Below, in pieces: positions 1 through 11,122 of a DNA stretch of 64,000 nucleotides. Source of the DNA: Exophiala sp. HKRS030 (taxonomy: Eukaryota > Ascomycota > Eurotiomycetes > Chaetothyriales > Herpotrichiellaceae); NCBI GenBank assembly GCA_023897205.1, contig JAHWDD010000002.1, forward strand, positions 6,262,001 through 6,326,000, given 5' to 3'. A model generated the notes under the pieces. It saw only the letters and a program-made list of their open reading frames with translations, was not told where the DNA came from and searched no databases. The position numbers and the translations under genes were made by a program. Every line of letters starts with the position of its first letter. The stretch's first letter is position 1.

Positions 1-1474
1 ACACAATATATGATCATGTTGATGGTCTCACCTTGTTTTCTCGCATTGGCAAGTTTTGATGTGTCCTTGTTCCACTCCGAAGCCAACCTGTGTAACGACG
101 GCATCTCTTGTGAAGGGGACTGCAGACACCAGTGCCTTGAGGCGCCTTGCTTCACATTCACAAGACTCTGTACACCATGTGCACCATGGCCTCATGCCAC
201 CAACGGAGTAAATGCCAGTTCGTTCTTTCACAAATGGGTCGAGTCATCCATCACGTGCTCCCACCGGCCGATATCCTCAGGCCCGGTCGAAACGATAGGG
301 CGAGGCCAATTGGGTCTTTTGCAAGCGTCTTGTAGATCGAGATCGACGTCATGCTGATCAGGGATCACCCTCGAGCGCCTCCCGTCGCCTCATAGGTGTG
401 TTCCCACTGTTGAGCCACACGTGTGACATGCCAAACGGTGCCTGAGAAGGTCGAGAGCCAAGAAGTGGATGACGCGGAAGAGGGTCGTCGGCAGTGGTAC
501 TGACCAAGTAAATGCCTAATAAAGAGAGGGAGACGTGGGCAGGCGTGGGAGGTACCTGAGGCCCCTAGCAGGTGCCTGGGTCTCTTCGTATACGTTTATC
601 CGCGAGCCTTTCTCGGTGTGCACTGGCTGCTCAGGTATTGGGGTACTTTACTGGGAGTGGACAAAAGAGCAGCCTAATGAGCCTCTGCGTGCAGGCCCTA
701 GGAACCTACAGTGCCTACCCTTACCTACCAGGCACCTAGCAAGTAGTTAACTAGCAGCACACAATGACTACACGTCTTCAAATCTGCACAATCAGTACTC
801 AGCAATTACCTGATGCCTAATCGAGCAAGTTATCTTCCAGAGAAGAATCGATCTCGTATCTCCTGCAAGATAAAGAAAGCAGAAAAGTCTGTCAGGCAAG
901 GGCTCAACAACTGATTGGGCATGTGACCTGAGGAAATTAAGTTGATTAGGGCGCTGTTAGTTAAGTTCTCGGTGTCTTCGACCCCCGAGGCGCCTGATGG
1001 GACACCTACAGTATAGGCTATTACAGGCTCTAAGGTTCAAGGTTCAAGTACATGCCATATACTCCGTAGTCGGTAGGTCCTTCGTGGTCCCCCGGTAGTG
1101 GCACTAACTAGGTGGCACTGGACCCTTGTTAGGCATGTCACGGCAAGTATCTCTGGCCCTGAGGACCCTAGCCTCCACCAAGCATTTGTGGGTGCGGAGT
1201 CGAAACTCTGATCGCTTCCAAAGTGGTAAAGTCAAGGACTGTAGGTTCGACGGTTGACCCCAAGTACCCAACTTCACACACTTCACACACATGTGCCGAT
1301 TTCTTGTTTCTCTCCTCTCTCTCTCACATAACGCTGTTGACTTTTGCAACTTCCAAACCTCGAACCCTCCTTCGTTCCCTTCAGAAAGAGATCCCTAACG
1401 CCCTATCATTACCCTCACTAGAACGAAATTCTTCCTAGACCACCGACAGTTTGTCCCGTATATCATGCTAGAGC
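1..1474. other. Intergenic region, promoter side of ethanolamine kinase
   Basis: I see no credible gene. The stretch holds only short open frames without family resemblance. It contains scattered AGGTACCT/AGGTGCCT-like words, one copy of the palindromic-type word TACTCCGTA at 1060-1068, and a pyrimidine-rich tract at about 1304-1333 close to the start of the downstream gene, which is the usual look of a fungal core promoter. Confidence 0.6.
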
Positions 1475-2797
1475 ATGGTGTCCTCTACTACTACTAATGG
1501 TAATGGCCACGGTCCACAACTTCAACACATCGATGCGTCGTTCGATCCTCAAAACTCCGAATCCTCTGCTCTCGACCTAGTTTATAGAATCCAAACAAAG
1601 TGGCGGGATGCCCCTGGCAAGATTGAGATTGTCAAGTTCACCGATGGCATCACCAACACCGTAAGTCTTTTGTCCCATTTCCCTGTGTGTTTGAGAGCAC
1701 GTGCTCACTGACACCCTGGACACTAGTTGTTAAAAGTATCCAAACACATTCCGGGCCTTTCAAAAACAGACATCGATCGAGACTCGGTCCTCCTGCGTGC
1801 GTATGGCAACAATACCGAAATCCTCATAGACCGAGACAGGGAGGCTAGCTCTCACGCCTTGTGCGCACAACATGGACTTGCCCCGACCTTGTTAGCCAGG
1901 TTCAATAATGGCCTGCTGTATAGGTTCATCATTGGGAAAGTCTGCACTCCGCAAGACCTAATTCGAGAACCTGTATGGCGTGCAGTCGCCGACCACTTGG
2001 GTGAATGGCATGCAAAACTTCCTATAAAGTCGGTCTCGGAAAACAAACCTATCCGCAACGGGTCCAACGGGTCCAACGGTCACACTGTCAATGGAAGTGG
2101 TACTCCAGAGCGCTCAGCGCTCCTTTCAAGGACACCTGTTCCAAATTGTTGGTCGGTCATGCAGAAGTGGGTTAGTGCTTTGCCACAAGACACACCGAAA
2201 AAGAAGGCGAGAAAAGAATTGCTTCAGGTCGAACTCGACCGGTCGTTCAAAGACCTTGATAATGAACGAGGTCCTGGATCTGATGGATTTGTCTTTGGAC
2301 ACTGTGATCTGTTAAGTGCCAATGTGATCATTTTGCCATCTGCGTCATGCGATAGTGCAGCGGAGAGCAATCTGAAGGTTTCCTTCATCGATTACGAGTA
2401 TGCCACGCCATGCCCTGCAACCTTCGACATTGCCAATCACTTTGCCGAGTGGGGTGGTTATGATTGTGATTATAACATGCTGCCGACAAGATCGATCCGT
2501 CGTCAATTCATCAAAGATTATCTTACCTCGTACAATGCCCACAGCGACAAACCCGTATCGGAATCCATGCAAGACATTCTCTTTGAAGAGATAGATCAGT
2601 GGCGCGGCATGCCAGGATTATATTGGGGCATCTGGGCCCTGATTCAGGCCACCATCTCTCAGATCGACTTTGACTATGCCTCTTACGCTGAAGTTCGTCT
2701 CGGCGAATATTTTGCCTGGAGAGCGGAGGTGAACGGTAGTAGAGCCAAAGACGGCCTGGACATTCCCTTGCGTGAACGGAGGTGGGCCGAGGAATGA
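1475..2797 (+). CDS. EKI1: Ethanolamine kinase (Kennedy pathway)
   Basis: Exons 1475-1660 and 1727-2797, joined in frame across a 66-base intron (GTAAGT donor, CTAG acceptor), give 418 residues. The protein carries the choline/ethanolamine kinase signature: the N-terminal FTDGITNT motif with LLKV after the splice, the catalytic Brenner-like motif FGHCDLLSANVII, and the metal-binding motif SFIDYEYATPCPATFDIANH followed by FAEWGG. Known family role: ATP-dependent phosphorylation of ethanolamine (and often choline), the first step of CDP-ethanolamine phosphatidylethanolamine synthesis in the cytosol. An asparagine/glycine/serine-rich insert near residues 170-185 is less conserved. The FTDGITN motif and length favour ethanolamine over choline kinase. 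An out-of-frame ATG lies 10 bases upstream (1465) and overlaps the true start. Confidence 0.92.
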
Positions 2798-3795
2798 TAC
2801 CCTAATGATTGTTATGAAAAAAAGTCTCGATCGATGACAGATCCAGCATAGAATCAAGTAATTGGGTTTCGTAAGTCAGGTCTCGCTTTGGGACCGGTGC
2901 GAAAGGAGGAAAAGATTCAACTCCTATAAAACCTGCCTTGCCCTCGTTGGAGGTCATACGTACATCAGAGCGCAATGTCCGCTGAAGACTCTCCTGCTTA
3001 ACTCAGTTGAGAATGACATGTCGTTGAATATTCGTTTTGCTAGGCTTTGTAATTTGACATAAAATGTGAATCACCTATGAAGTCAGCTCGCTTTTGGCCT
3101 TTGGCCGTGTTGTATTCATCCGCTTTCTCGGCTGAGTGCTTACGTGATGTCAATATGGCCGGAGTCCCTCCATGCGACATGGTTAACGCCGAGCACATTG
3201 TCAGGCTATCTAGGACATACCTTGTTCGGCGTGAGACACCGACAGGCCGTAGCTGACCACCACCGCCAATCTCGCCTCTAGCCATGAAGAATCGACCAAC
3301 TCGCACTTGCTGCTCCTCGAACAAGCCTTGCCCAACTCTCATATGTGAGTCGTCGACCTCAAGCGACCTGAGTGCCTAAACAACCCACATATATCACGTG
3401 TCAAGGCACGAAAACGGATTCGGTCTCACTAATCTGCAGACGACCCTTCACGGTTTAGAGCACCTTTCTGGCCTACGAAAGAGCCCGGGGAGCCTCGAGA
3501 CAACCGTCGCGAGGTCATCATTCATCATTCCAAGCATTTGCCAAGTTGTGGAGAGGGGATCCGCTGGTCATTCTGCGGGAAAGCTTGTGGAAACCATGAT
3601 TATAAAGGTCATGGTCTGAAGTCTTGAACCGATTTTTGCTGGTCTGAGGACAGAGCCACCTTCTCAGTCAGTGTCTGGCATGCTGTCGACCAAGTCGTCA
3701 TCGATTGAGCCAGGCAAATATCTTCGATTGAGTCCGCCGGCCACAAGGACCGCCAAGCCTGATTACAAGAGGCAACGTCATTTCCGCTCTCCCCG
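2798..3795. other. Intergenic region
   Basis: About 1 kb between two genes on the same strand. Short open frames on both strands show no recognisable family or composition. It presumably holds the terminator of the kinase gene and the promoter of the transcription-factor-like gene; I see no distinct element. Confidence 0.55.
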
Positions 3796-5697
3796 ATGTC
3801 ATATCGTCCACAGGACAATGTCTTCATCACGTACAGTTCTCCGGAAGAATTCAAGAGCAAGAAGAACAGACGAGTAGTCTCGTCGGTTGCTTCAAAGAGC
3901 TATCGAGCAACATCCAAGAAAATAGTCCTCGAAAAGACCTTGTATCGGCCTTTGACTTGTCGGCCTACCTCGACTCAATCGTCGCAAAAGTCGGGCTCTT
4001 CACAAAAGGATGTCGATGATAGCGGAACAACCACTGAGAAGAGTACAGTTGCTATTGCGACCGCTCCATCTCAACAGGCAGTCGAAAGTATCAGGGTACC
4101 CACGCCCCTAGACGATCGACCTCTCGGCAGTCCACTAGTCGACCCGTTCATCAGTTATCCTGTACCTGAACAACCATATATCCCTTTTCTCGTGGATTAC
4201 TGTGAGTTAGCGGGAATCTCAGCACCATGAGCTTCAGCAGACTAATCGTCCGATTCTTCCGTCTTAGTTATCCGCTTCCTAACACCCCGATTCAGCCCGG
4301 CGCTCAACGTTGATACCAGTCGCTACCTTGTATGGTTCAATGTCTCCCTCCGCAATGCCGAGCTTTTCCACGCCTTGGTCGCTTTAAGCCAAGTCTACTA
4401 CAACATCGACGTACGAGGCTTCGGTCAGCCTCATTGGACGTCTTTGTATCACCGAGGACAGTCTTTGAAACTGTTACGGCGTAAAGTTGAGACTTCGGAT
4501 GTTGCGGATGACGATGCTGCCATTCTCACAGCACTCTGGCTGATGGATGTTGATGTCCGTGCAGATTCATTTTCATTGTCTTCTATCTTCCGGTTGCAAT
4601 CTTGCTAACTCACATCTCTCTACCCAGGCTGCCAATGATGATCTTCACGCCTATGCCATGCATAAACGAGCAAAGGAACGCATGGTCTTCACTCGCGGAG
4701 GGATCAGAAAACTCCATCCAGACCTCCAGGATGAACTCCTCAAGTATGCATGATGTTCGCTTACACGCTCCACCACATCTAACAAAACTCTAGGAGTGAA
4801 TTCTTTCTCCCGCTTTTTCTGTACGGTCGATTTGTCTGTAAAGTGATCGATGATCAAGTTCTGGTGAGGTTCAAAGAGTTCCACCCCCTCGATGAGTTGC
4901 CAAACGAACCATTCTGGAAAGGATTCGCCCCTATCTTCTCCAAAGGTTTACTTAGCCGAAGAGCGGTCGATATAATGCATCACATAGCACATGCATTAGA
5001 CCTACGTTCACGACAAAAGTCCTTCGAGTCTTCGTCGTCATTATCTGCAGCCATAGCAGACATACGATCCGCGTTGCCAAGCACACCTGGCAACGAGATC
5101 TCAGAAATGAACAATGTTTTACAAATCGCAGAATCCAGCAATCCACAGACACATGAGCACAGAGTATTGCTCGCATTACTGATTTACATATTCAATCTGC
5201 ATCTTCGGCCAGATACGATCGCCCAACGACCGGTTGAGTCCCAATCTCAGAGCACGAAAGGGGTCTTTGAGCCCAAATACCTGGACATTCTCTCGAGTAT
5301 TGCTTTTGAGATCTCCCAGCCAACCAGACCGCAAGATCCGAATTGGTTCACGGAACGAGAAGTGACTCTCTGGACAGTGATCACCATTGGCGCAGCAGCA
5401 AGCTTCAGTCCATGGAGACTTGAGATCCCTTTCATGGGCCATATCATTGAATTGATGCAGGATGATGATCCAGATCGACTTAATACATTATTCTCTTCGT
5501 CAAATGATAATTTAGACCTTGGGCATCACTCCTCCAACATTCAGAATATCGACCATCGTCAACAGACTACAGCCACATCTTACCTGCGGAAAAAGAAAGA
5601 ATCAAATCTTGATAAACTCACCGCACAACTTCGAGGTTATTATCTCTACGGCGCCGACAAGAATACTCTCCGAAGTCTGAGGCGGTGGAATGATTGA
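3796..5697 (+). CDS. Fungal transcription-factor-like protein without zinc cluster
   Basis: Four exons, 3796-4201, 4268-4554, 4628-4743 and 4794-5697, splice to 570 residues in a continuous frame. The donor of intron 2 is uncertain (GTTGAT at 4549 or GTCCGT at 4555, both in phase). The N-terminus has the basic stretch seen in many fungal-specific transcription-factor-domain proteins (FITYSSPEEFKSKKNRR with following arginines and lysines), but there is no Cys6 zinc cluster. The middle (RFLTPRFSPALNVD, then NAELFHALVALSQVYY and HAYAMHKRAKERMVFTRGG) and the helical C-terminal half fit the Fungal_trans_2-like regulatory domain. Proteins of this kind are often annotated as fungal-specific transcription factor domain or tachykinin family proteins; DNA binding is not established from sequence. 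Role: inferred nuclear regulator, target unknown. Confidence 0.8.
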
Positions 5698-6066
5698 TCT
5701 CTACCTCGACATTTGGATAACCATTTTGAGACCAACCGCCACAAGTTTCGTGTATCATTACACCCATACGCTGGGTCATTCTCAAATGTCGGCAAGTCAA
5801 CTGCGGGTCTGAATCCGTCGTCGAATGACCTGAATTTTGAATCAATCTTGGATGGAAGTTCGTGGTTGCCGTACTGATTACCACCCAAGATATGCCTGGT
5901 TTGATTTCTCAATAGCATGAGGCTGTAAGCTCATGCATACCCGTGAATGGCTCTCTGTACCTTTGGTTGCATTGAGCGCCTCTTAAAGAAAACGGTACTT
6001 GGCGCATTTCTTCGAAGATCTACTGAAATCCAGCGCGGTGCATGGCTCCGACCATTCGACTGAATC
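5698..6066. other. Convergent intergenic spacer
   Basis: The 3' ends of two convergent genes meet here. No gene or notable element is visible. Confidence 0.6.
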
Positions 6067-7017
6067 CTATCGACTAGGGACAATGTTTCCCTGGGGCGGT
6101 CGAAACATGACATGCAAAGCATACCACCCATTCTCAGGCGTGGGTTCACCACCATTCTCCCTCAGTCTTTCCTCGCTGAAGGCCGCCCCGCGATCGATTC
6201 CATCTTCCCACCGTTTCAGATCAACCCAGATAGTCTGATCGTCCTGTAACTCGAATCCACACTTCTCATACAGCCTCCTCCCTGCAGGACTAGCCTCGAG
6301 CATCGACCACAAACCCAACTCATCCGCATATCTTGTGGCTTCTTTCATTAACAAAGCACCCGCTCCCCTCCTGTGATGCGAGGGGTCTGTGTACAAATTG
6401 TCGATGAGCACGTGTGTGCCCAGAATGGATCTGGCATGTATTCGCGCATTGACGATGCCGGCCACGAAATGATCTTCCAGTGATCGATTATACATTCCTC
6501 TCTCAGCCACAAGGTGCGGCTGCTGGTGGCCCTTCGCATTCTCATCCTGCAACCTAGTCATGCCCTGCTCTTGTCTGGTATCCATCGCATCTATGATCTC
6601 CTGCGTCCCCGCGTCAGGATGAGGTCCAACGGCCGCAACGAGATAATACTTGATCCCCGCAATCACCCTTCCCTTCAACGGTGCGACTTCGCCCTCAACA
6701 ATACTAGCCCGGGCAGCAGGGGCAGCAGCATCATCGACAGCAGATGTCAAGTTCTGATCAGACTCCACATCCTCGGCCTCCAACTCATCGTCCAGCACCA
6801 CCGCAAAGCGCAGGTCTTTCTCGGTCTGTAAGGATTTCGTATGCCCCTTGACGTATTTCTCATGGTAGTAGGCAGCGCGCTCCCTCGGCGGCGACCACAT
6901 GATCGCCTCGTTGATCGCTAGCATCAGCCATGCATCGAGGTTGATCCGTGCAATTGCTCGCATCAGCTTGAGATCCTTTGGTCGTGACGCTGAGAGGTGG
7001 TAGACTTGCAGAGTCAT
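6067..7017 (-). CDS. GNAT-family N-acetyltransferase
   Basis: Single exon of 316 residues. The C-terminal third holds the GNAT acetyl-CoA binding motif A (VLIDNLYTDPSHHRRGAGALLMKEA, of which RRGAGALL is the pyrophosphate loop) and motif B around ASPAGRRLYEKCGFE, the usual end of the fold. The N-terminus (VYHLSASRPKDLKLMRAIAR) matches the start of small-molecule GNATs. An acidic, alanine-rich insert at roughly residues 80-110 separates the first strand from the rest. This type of gene is common in filamentous ascomycetes and typically acetylates small amines or antibiotics-like compounds; the substrate cannot be inferred. Start chosen because it directly precedes the conserved N-terminal strand. 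Confidence 0.85.
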   Translation of the reverse strand: MTLQVYHLSASRPKDLKLMRAIARINLDAWLMLAINEAIMWSPPRERAAYYHEKYVKGHTKSLQTEKDLRFAVVLDDELEAEDVESDQNLTSAVDDAAAPAARASIVEGEVAPLKGRVIAGIKYYLVAAVGPHPDAGTQEIIDAMDTRQEQGMTRLQDENAKGHQQPHLVAERGMYNRSLEDHFVAGIVNARIHARSILGTHVLIDNLYTDPSHHRRGAGALLMKEATRYADELGLWSMLEASPAGRRLYEKCGFELQDDQTIWVDLKRWEDGIDRGAAFSEERLRENGGEPTPENGWYALHVMFRPPQGNIVPSR

Positions 7018-8879
7018 GGCGCTGATTATGTCGTGGATTATGTATATTCGGAAAAGAGTGTTCGTTCCTTGTACGGAATACCCTGGATGCTCCAGATAGA
7101 CACGAAGTCCGGGGAGTTTTATATCGCGAGTGAAGAGTACAGGAGAGAAATCCGGTTAGACTAGACAAGTCACAATAATTGAAAACGATATCCGCCATCA
7201 TACCCGTGTGATCTAAAGAAGCCACAGATCCTTGACTCGAGCGCCGTCATAACTGCGCACTTGGTCTCCATAACCGGACATATCCATTAGGTCTCCCACG
7301 ATCTCCATTATGGTTGCAGCAGGTATCTGCGATTAGTAAGTCGTGTCAGATCGTAGTTAGCTAGCTGGCTAACAAGTTAGGCACCCAAGTTACAGGTAGA
7401 TTGTAGCATCTGAAACCCCTCGGAGTCTCAGCCACCTTATGACGCCAACATGGCAATTTCCGACTCTGAAGTGTATGTACGCTTTGTCCATGACATATGC
7501 ATGTCATCCGATGACTCCCAGATTCTTCAACTGCAACCCATCAGGGGTATCTAAGATTCATGCATGCACTCGTGGATCAGCATGCCCCTGTAAGGAAGTT
7601 TGTGCCCATTGATGTAGATGCAATGATACATAGTGTGTAAACAGTAACCATTCCCCCAACATGTTGACCCCGGCCAATTAATCATACTTCAGAGCCCTTG
7701 CTGCTGTCGCATCGATATGACGCCGAGAGCAGGCTGTGTGACTCATTGGAGTTCTTTATATGATAATGCAACGTTGCATGCCGAGCTTGCTAGTTAGGTA
7801 GTTGGCTTAACTCGCTACTACTTAGTTACTTGCACGTCAGTTGCGAATGGGAGTGCCCCTTCGATGTCTCCTTGATCCATTGCACTAACCTTGCCTACTC
7901 ACGATGGAGCGTTGTGTCCTCATACGATACATTCCAGTGGCGCTTGAGGGTAATGGTTGATACTAACACGGCGAAACGTCCCGTTCGATGACTCCATTGT
8001 CAGTCATAGGTCGTGCTGTAACGTTCGATCGCAATTGCGTGTCTTCGGTTGATGTGGCTGACGAGGTACGCTAGCTTGGGCTTTCGTCAGGACATCTAAT
8101 CCCTTGGATACGATTTACATGCCCAGTGACAGATTGTGTGCTGACCGTGGCAGAGAGTCTGCAGTCTGGCTTCCCAACGTCCTCGACAGCGCCGTGATGG
8201 CTTGGGTCTTCGTCTCAGTTTGTATCATTCACTTATATTTCCCAGACCGTGTCGTCTCTTCGAGATGGTGGAGCTCCCAGATTTAAGACAATGCCTCTAG
8301 GGACTTGGTCCGTCGCTCTCGCATGCATACTCGCGATCGCGTACAAGAAGAGCTTTCCTAGCATTCTCATCGTAAAACCGGTTCAAGAGCGCATATCGAT
8401 GACCATGACCATTTGATCAGGATTGCGATCTTCCTGACAAACAAGGAGAAAGTCTCATAGGCATAACAGCTTTCGAGTATAGGAGACTGGTCATCTGTCT
8501 TTGAGATGTGCTGGGTGATCAGGTCCGTAAGAATACGCATGTGCGGTGCTTGAAGATCGTTGTCTATGCCGCCATTTGGTAGTCCCGAGGCCGACAGGCG
8601 CTGCTGCTTGGAGCTGTCATCTCTTCGGCATCATTTAAAAGCCCCTGGCGATGAGGTACCACTTTCTGATGCTGCCTGTCTGGATAATGCAGTTGGAGCT
8701 GTTGAGATGACCCCTGACATGAACCATGTTCTATGGCAAATGGTGAGAATGTTCGTGTGCATCGGCGCGATCTGGAGATAATGCCATTTCCGATTACCTC
8801 CTGTTGACTCGTTATAGACCTAGCTATACTTTCAATAGCACAACATGGCGTAATATTCTTTGCTTTGAAGTCCCACGGT
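7018..8879. other. Gene-poor intergenic region, 1.9 kb
   Basis: No convincing coding sequence. Two stretches (about 7350-7400 and 7785-7835) are rich in TTAG/CTAA words such as GCTAGCTGGCTAAC and AGTTAGGTAGTTGGC. It lies upstream of the acetyltransferase and downstream of FOL3, so it may contain the acetyltransferase promoter. Confidence 0.5.
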
Positions 8880-10268
8880 TCATTTCGATCCTTGCTCGAG
8901 AGACCGGAACACATCGCCAACGAGATAAAGGCTTCCGGCGATGCAAATCGGCCGGTTTTCGGCATCTTTGTCGCTCGTCGAGATTGACACTTCGACCGCT
9001 CTTCGAATCGCGCTTGTCACGTCTCCCTTGTCTCCAGAGGCCACTTCGACGTCGACCTGACCCTCCAACACCGTTCGGACCTGGTCTGCTAATTCTTTGG
9101 CGTCCAGACTGTGAACCCACGGCATACCATCAACGGGTCCGAACGAACACGTAATGACATGGTCGCTGGGAGCGATCAGTGTTCGAATGATGGTGGAAAT
9201 CTCCTTGCCTTGCTTCATGGCCAAGACCCAGATGACTGGACGGGTGCTCGACTGGCGGATCTGACTGTTGATGTAAGAGGCGAGCGCGTTTGCAGATTGT
9301 GGGTTATGTGCCCCGTCGATCAGGGCTTTGACATGTTTCTGCTCACCATGCAGAAGTCCCGGTGGAAGCAGGTGGTCTGGCAAGGTGAGATACTCGAGAC
9401 GACCGCGGATCGAGCTGTGGGACTGTCGAATGAGTTCTGCGAGGTTTTTGCTTGTAGAATTTATTCGTTTTTCGGCGGTCTGAGATCGAACATCAGTCTT
9501 GGCCGAGTCGCCAGTCCGTAGCTCTGCAGCATAGTAGGCCGTAAATGCCGTTCTCAGATTCTGCTTCTGATGGCCAGCCAGGCCTAAAGCCTGAACCTCT
9601 GCAGCGTCAAGAGATGTCTCAAGCTCCGAAGGAAGTCTGGTGAATAATTTCCGACCATCGCCATCATTGATATCATCCAGCTCCCTCCTCACGACATCCA
9701 ACACGATTGACTCATTACTCTCGTCGACCACGACAGAGACACCCGGCTTGAAGATACCCACCTTCTCACCCGCGACCTTCTCCACCGTATCCCCAAGGAA
9801 CTCGACATGGTCAAGGCCAACCTTAGCCAGAACACTGACCACGACATCCCCATCTCTGAGGACATTAGTCGCATCCAACCTCCCACCCAAGCCACACTCG
9901 ACCACGCCAAAGTCCATACCATGGCGCGAGAACAACTCAAACGCGACCGCGGTCAGAACCTCGAACTCACTCGCGTCAATGCCCTCGTCACGACTGCGGT
10001 TCTGCACCTCTCGCTCGACGGCGAGGAAGACATCCCGGTCTACGGTCCGCTGGTTCAGCGAGATACAGTCCCAGCGGTGCACGAGGTGCGGCGACGTGAA
10101 CCGCCCGACGCGGTAGCCCTGATGCGACAGGAACGTCGATATGTAGCTGGCGATTGATCCTTTGCCGTTGGTGCCTGCTATGTGGATCGCGCGCCAGGGA
10201 AGCTGGGTGTGTGTGTTGAGAAGTGGTTGTAACAGACTGGATATTCGTGCTAGACCGAGATTGATCAT
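8880..10268 (-). CDS. FOL3: Dihydrofolate synthetase
   Basis: Single exon of 462 residues in the Mur-ligase/folylpolyglutamate synthase superfamily. It shows the ATP-binding P-loop IHIAGTNGKGS at about residue 28, the omega-loop segment GRFTSPHLVHRWDCISLN, and the FGVVECGLGGRLDATN motif used for ATP and Mg binding, with a C-terminal IDGAHNPQSANALASY motif. The short N-terminus without a mitochondrial leader and the RWDCISLN form match yeast Fol3 (adds glutamate to dihydropteroate to form dihydrofolate) rather than the longer Met7-type folylpolyglutamate synthase. The C-terminus is about 35 residues longer than yeast Fol3. Essential step in folate synthesis in fungi, absent from animals. Confidence 0.9.
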   Translation of the reverse strand: MINLGLARISSLLQPLLNTHTQLPWRAIHIAGTNGKGSIASYISTFLSHQGYRVGRFTSPHLVHRWDCISLNQRTVDRDVFLAVEREVQNRSRDEGIDASEFEVLTAVAFELFSRHGMDFGVVECGLGGRLDATNVLRDGDVVVSVLAKVGLDHVEFLGDTVEKVAGEKVGIFKPGVSVVVDESNESIVLDVVRRELDDINDGDGRKLFTRLPSELETSLDAAEVQALGLAGHQKQNLRTAFTAYYAAELRTGDSAKTDVRSQTAEKRINSTSKNLAELIRQSHSSIRGRLEYLTLPDHLLPPGLLHGEQKHVKALIDGAHNPQSANALASYINSQIRQSSTRPVIWVLAMKQGKEISTIIRTLIAPSDHVITCSFGPVDGMPWVHSLDAKELADQVRTVLEGQVDVEVASGDKGDVTSAIRRAVEVSISTSDKDAENRPICIAGSLYLVGDVFRSLEQGSK

Positions 10269-11122
10269 CTTTGCTATTGATGTCGCTGTTGCTGTTGCTA
10301 TTGCTGGGTGAGCAATTTAACCCTGTGGAGGGAGCCGTGATTGATGATCAACCCTCGTTACGCAACGATGTCGCACACTCTTGCCGTGTAAATCTCCTGA
10401 GCTGGGATGATGACCTGGTCGTCACTGTCGACAGATATGTAAAATTGCGAACCTTGAACCAGGTCAGTGTGATAGAAAAGCCTCAGTGACACACACGCGC
10501 ACGCCTTGGTAATGTTAGGTATTGGGACTTCCGTTTCCCAGGTCATGTGATTTAAGAAAAACTGACGAAGACTGCCGACGACATCAAGCCAGAGGATTCA
10601 AGACAACAGGAATACCTCAAGTCGTTACCAAGGTTACGATTGGACGATTGATATTCAAAAGGGTTCGACCAGATAGTAAAATATTCGAGGTCGGGAATAT
10701 TCCGATATTGAGAGAAAATAATGTTGAAATTAAAGTTCATCAAGTAAGCAAAGACAAAGTCCCCAGGATGAGGTTAAAATACAAAATCCACCGTCCCTGC
10801 CCCTCTAAAAAACAACATCTCCGTTATCAACCCATCCAAATCAGTGAAATCGTACGCATATTCCAATGAAGCAAAGGAAGGTAACGATTTTACGAACCAG
10901 ACTCATGGCCATGATTACAAGCGGTGATTTGTTTTGGACCTTTGCCGTTCAAGTTATCAATGGTTTATTTTATGTCGTGTGAGGTTATTCCTCTATCGCT
11001 AGCTATTTCATAAACTAGATTAATACCTGTGGATGGATACTTTTTGGCGTGAACACACACGTATGGTGTTCTATCTGTTGCGTGCAAGGCATGTTCTCTT
11101 CCTTTCTTTCTTCCTTTCTCGC
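10269..11122. other. Intergenic region
   Basis: Between the start of FOL3 and the 3' end of the next gene, both on the minus strand, so it should contain the FOL3 promoter. Open frames here are short and AT-rich in the middle (about 10640-10760) and look random. Confidence 0.5.

Noticed and set aside
1200..1260. Possible tRNA B-box near GGTTCGA
   Set aside because: GGTTCGACGGTT does not continue to the required NYCC, and no A-box or cloverleaf pairs can be made.
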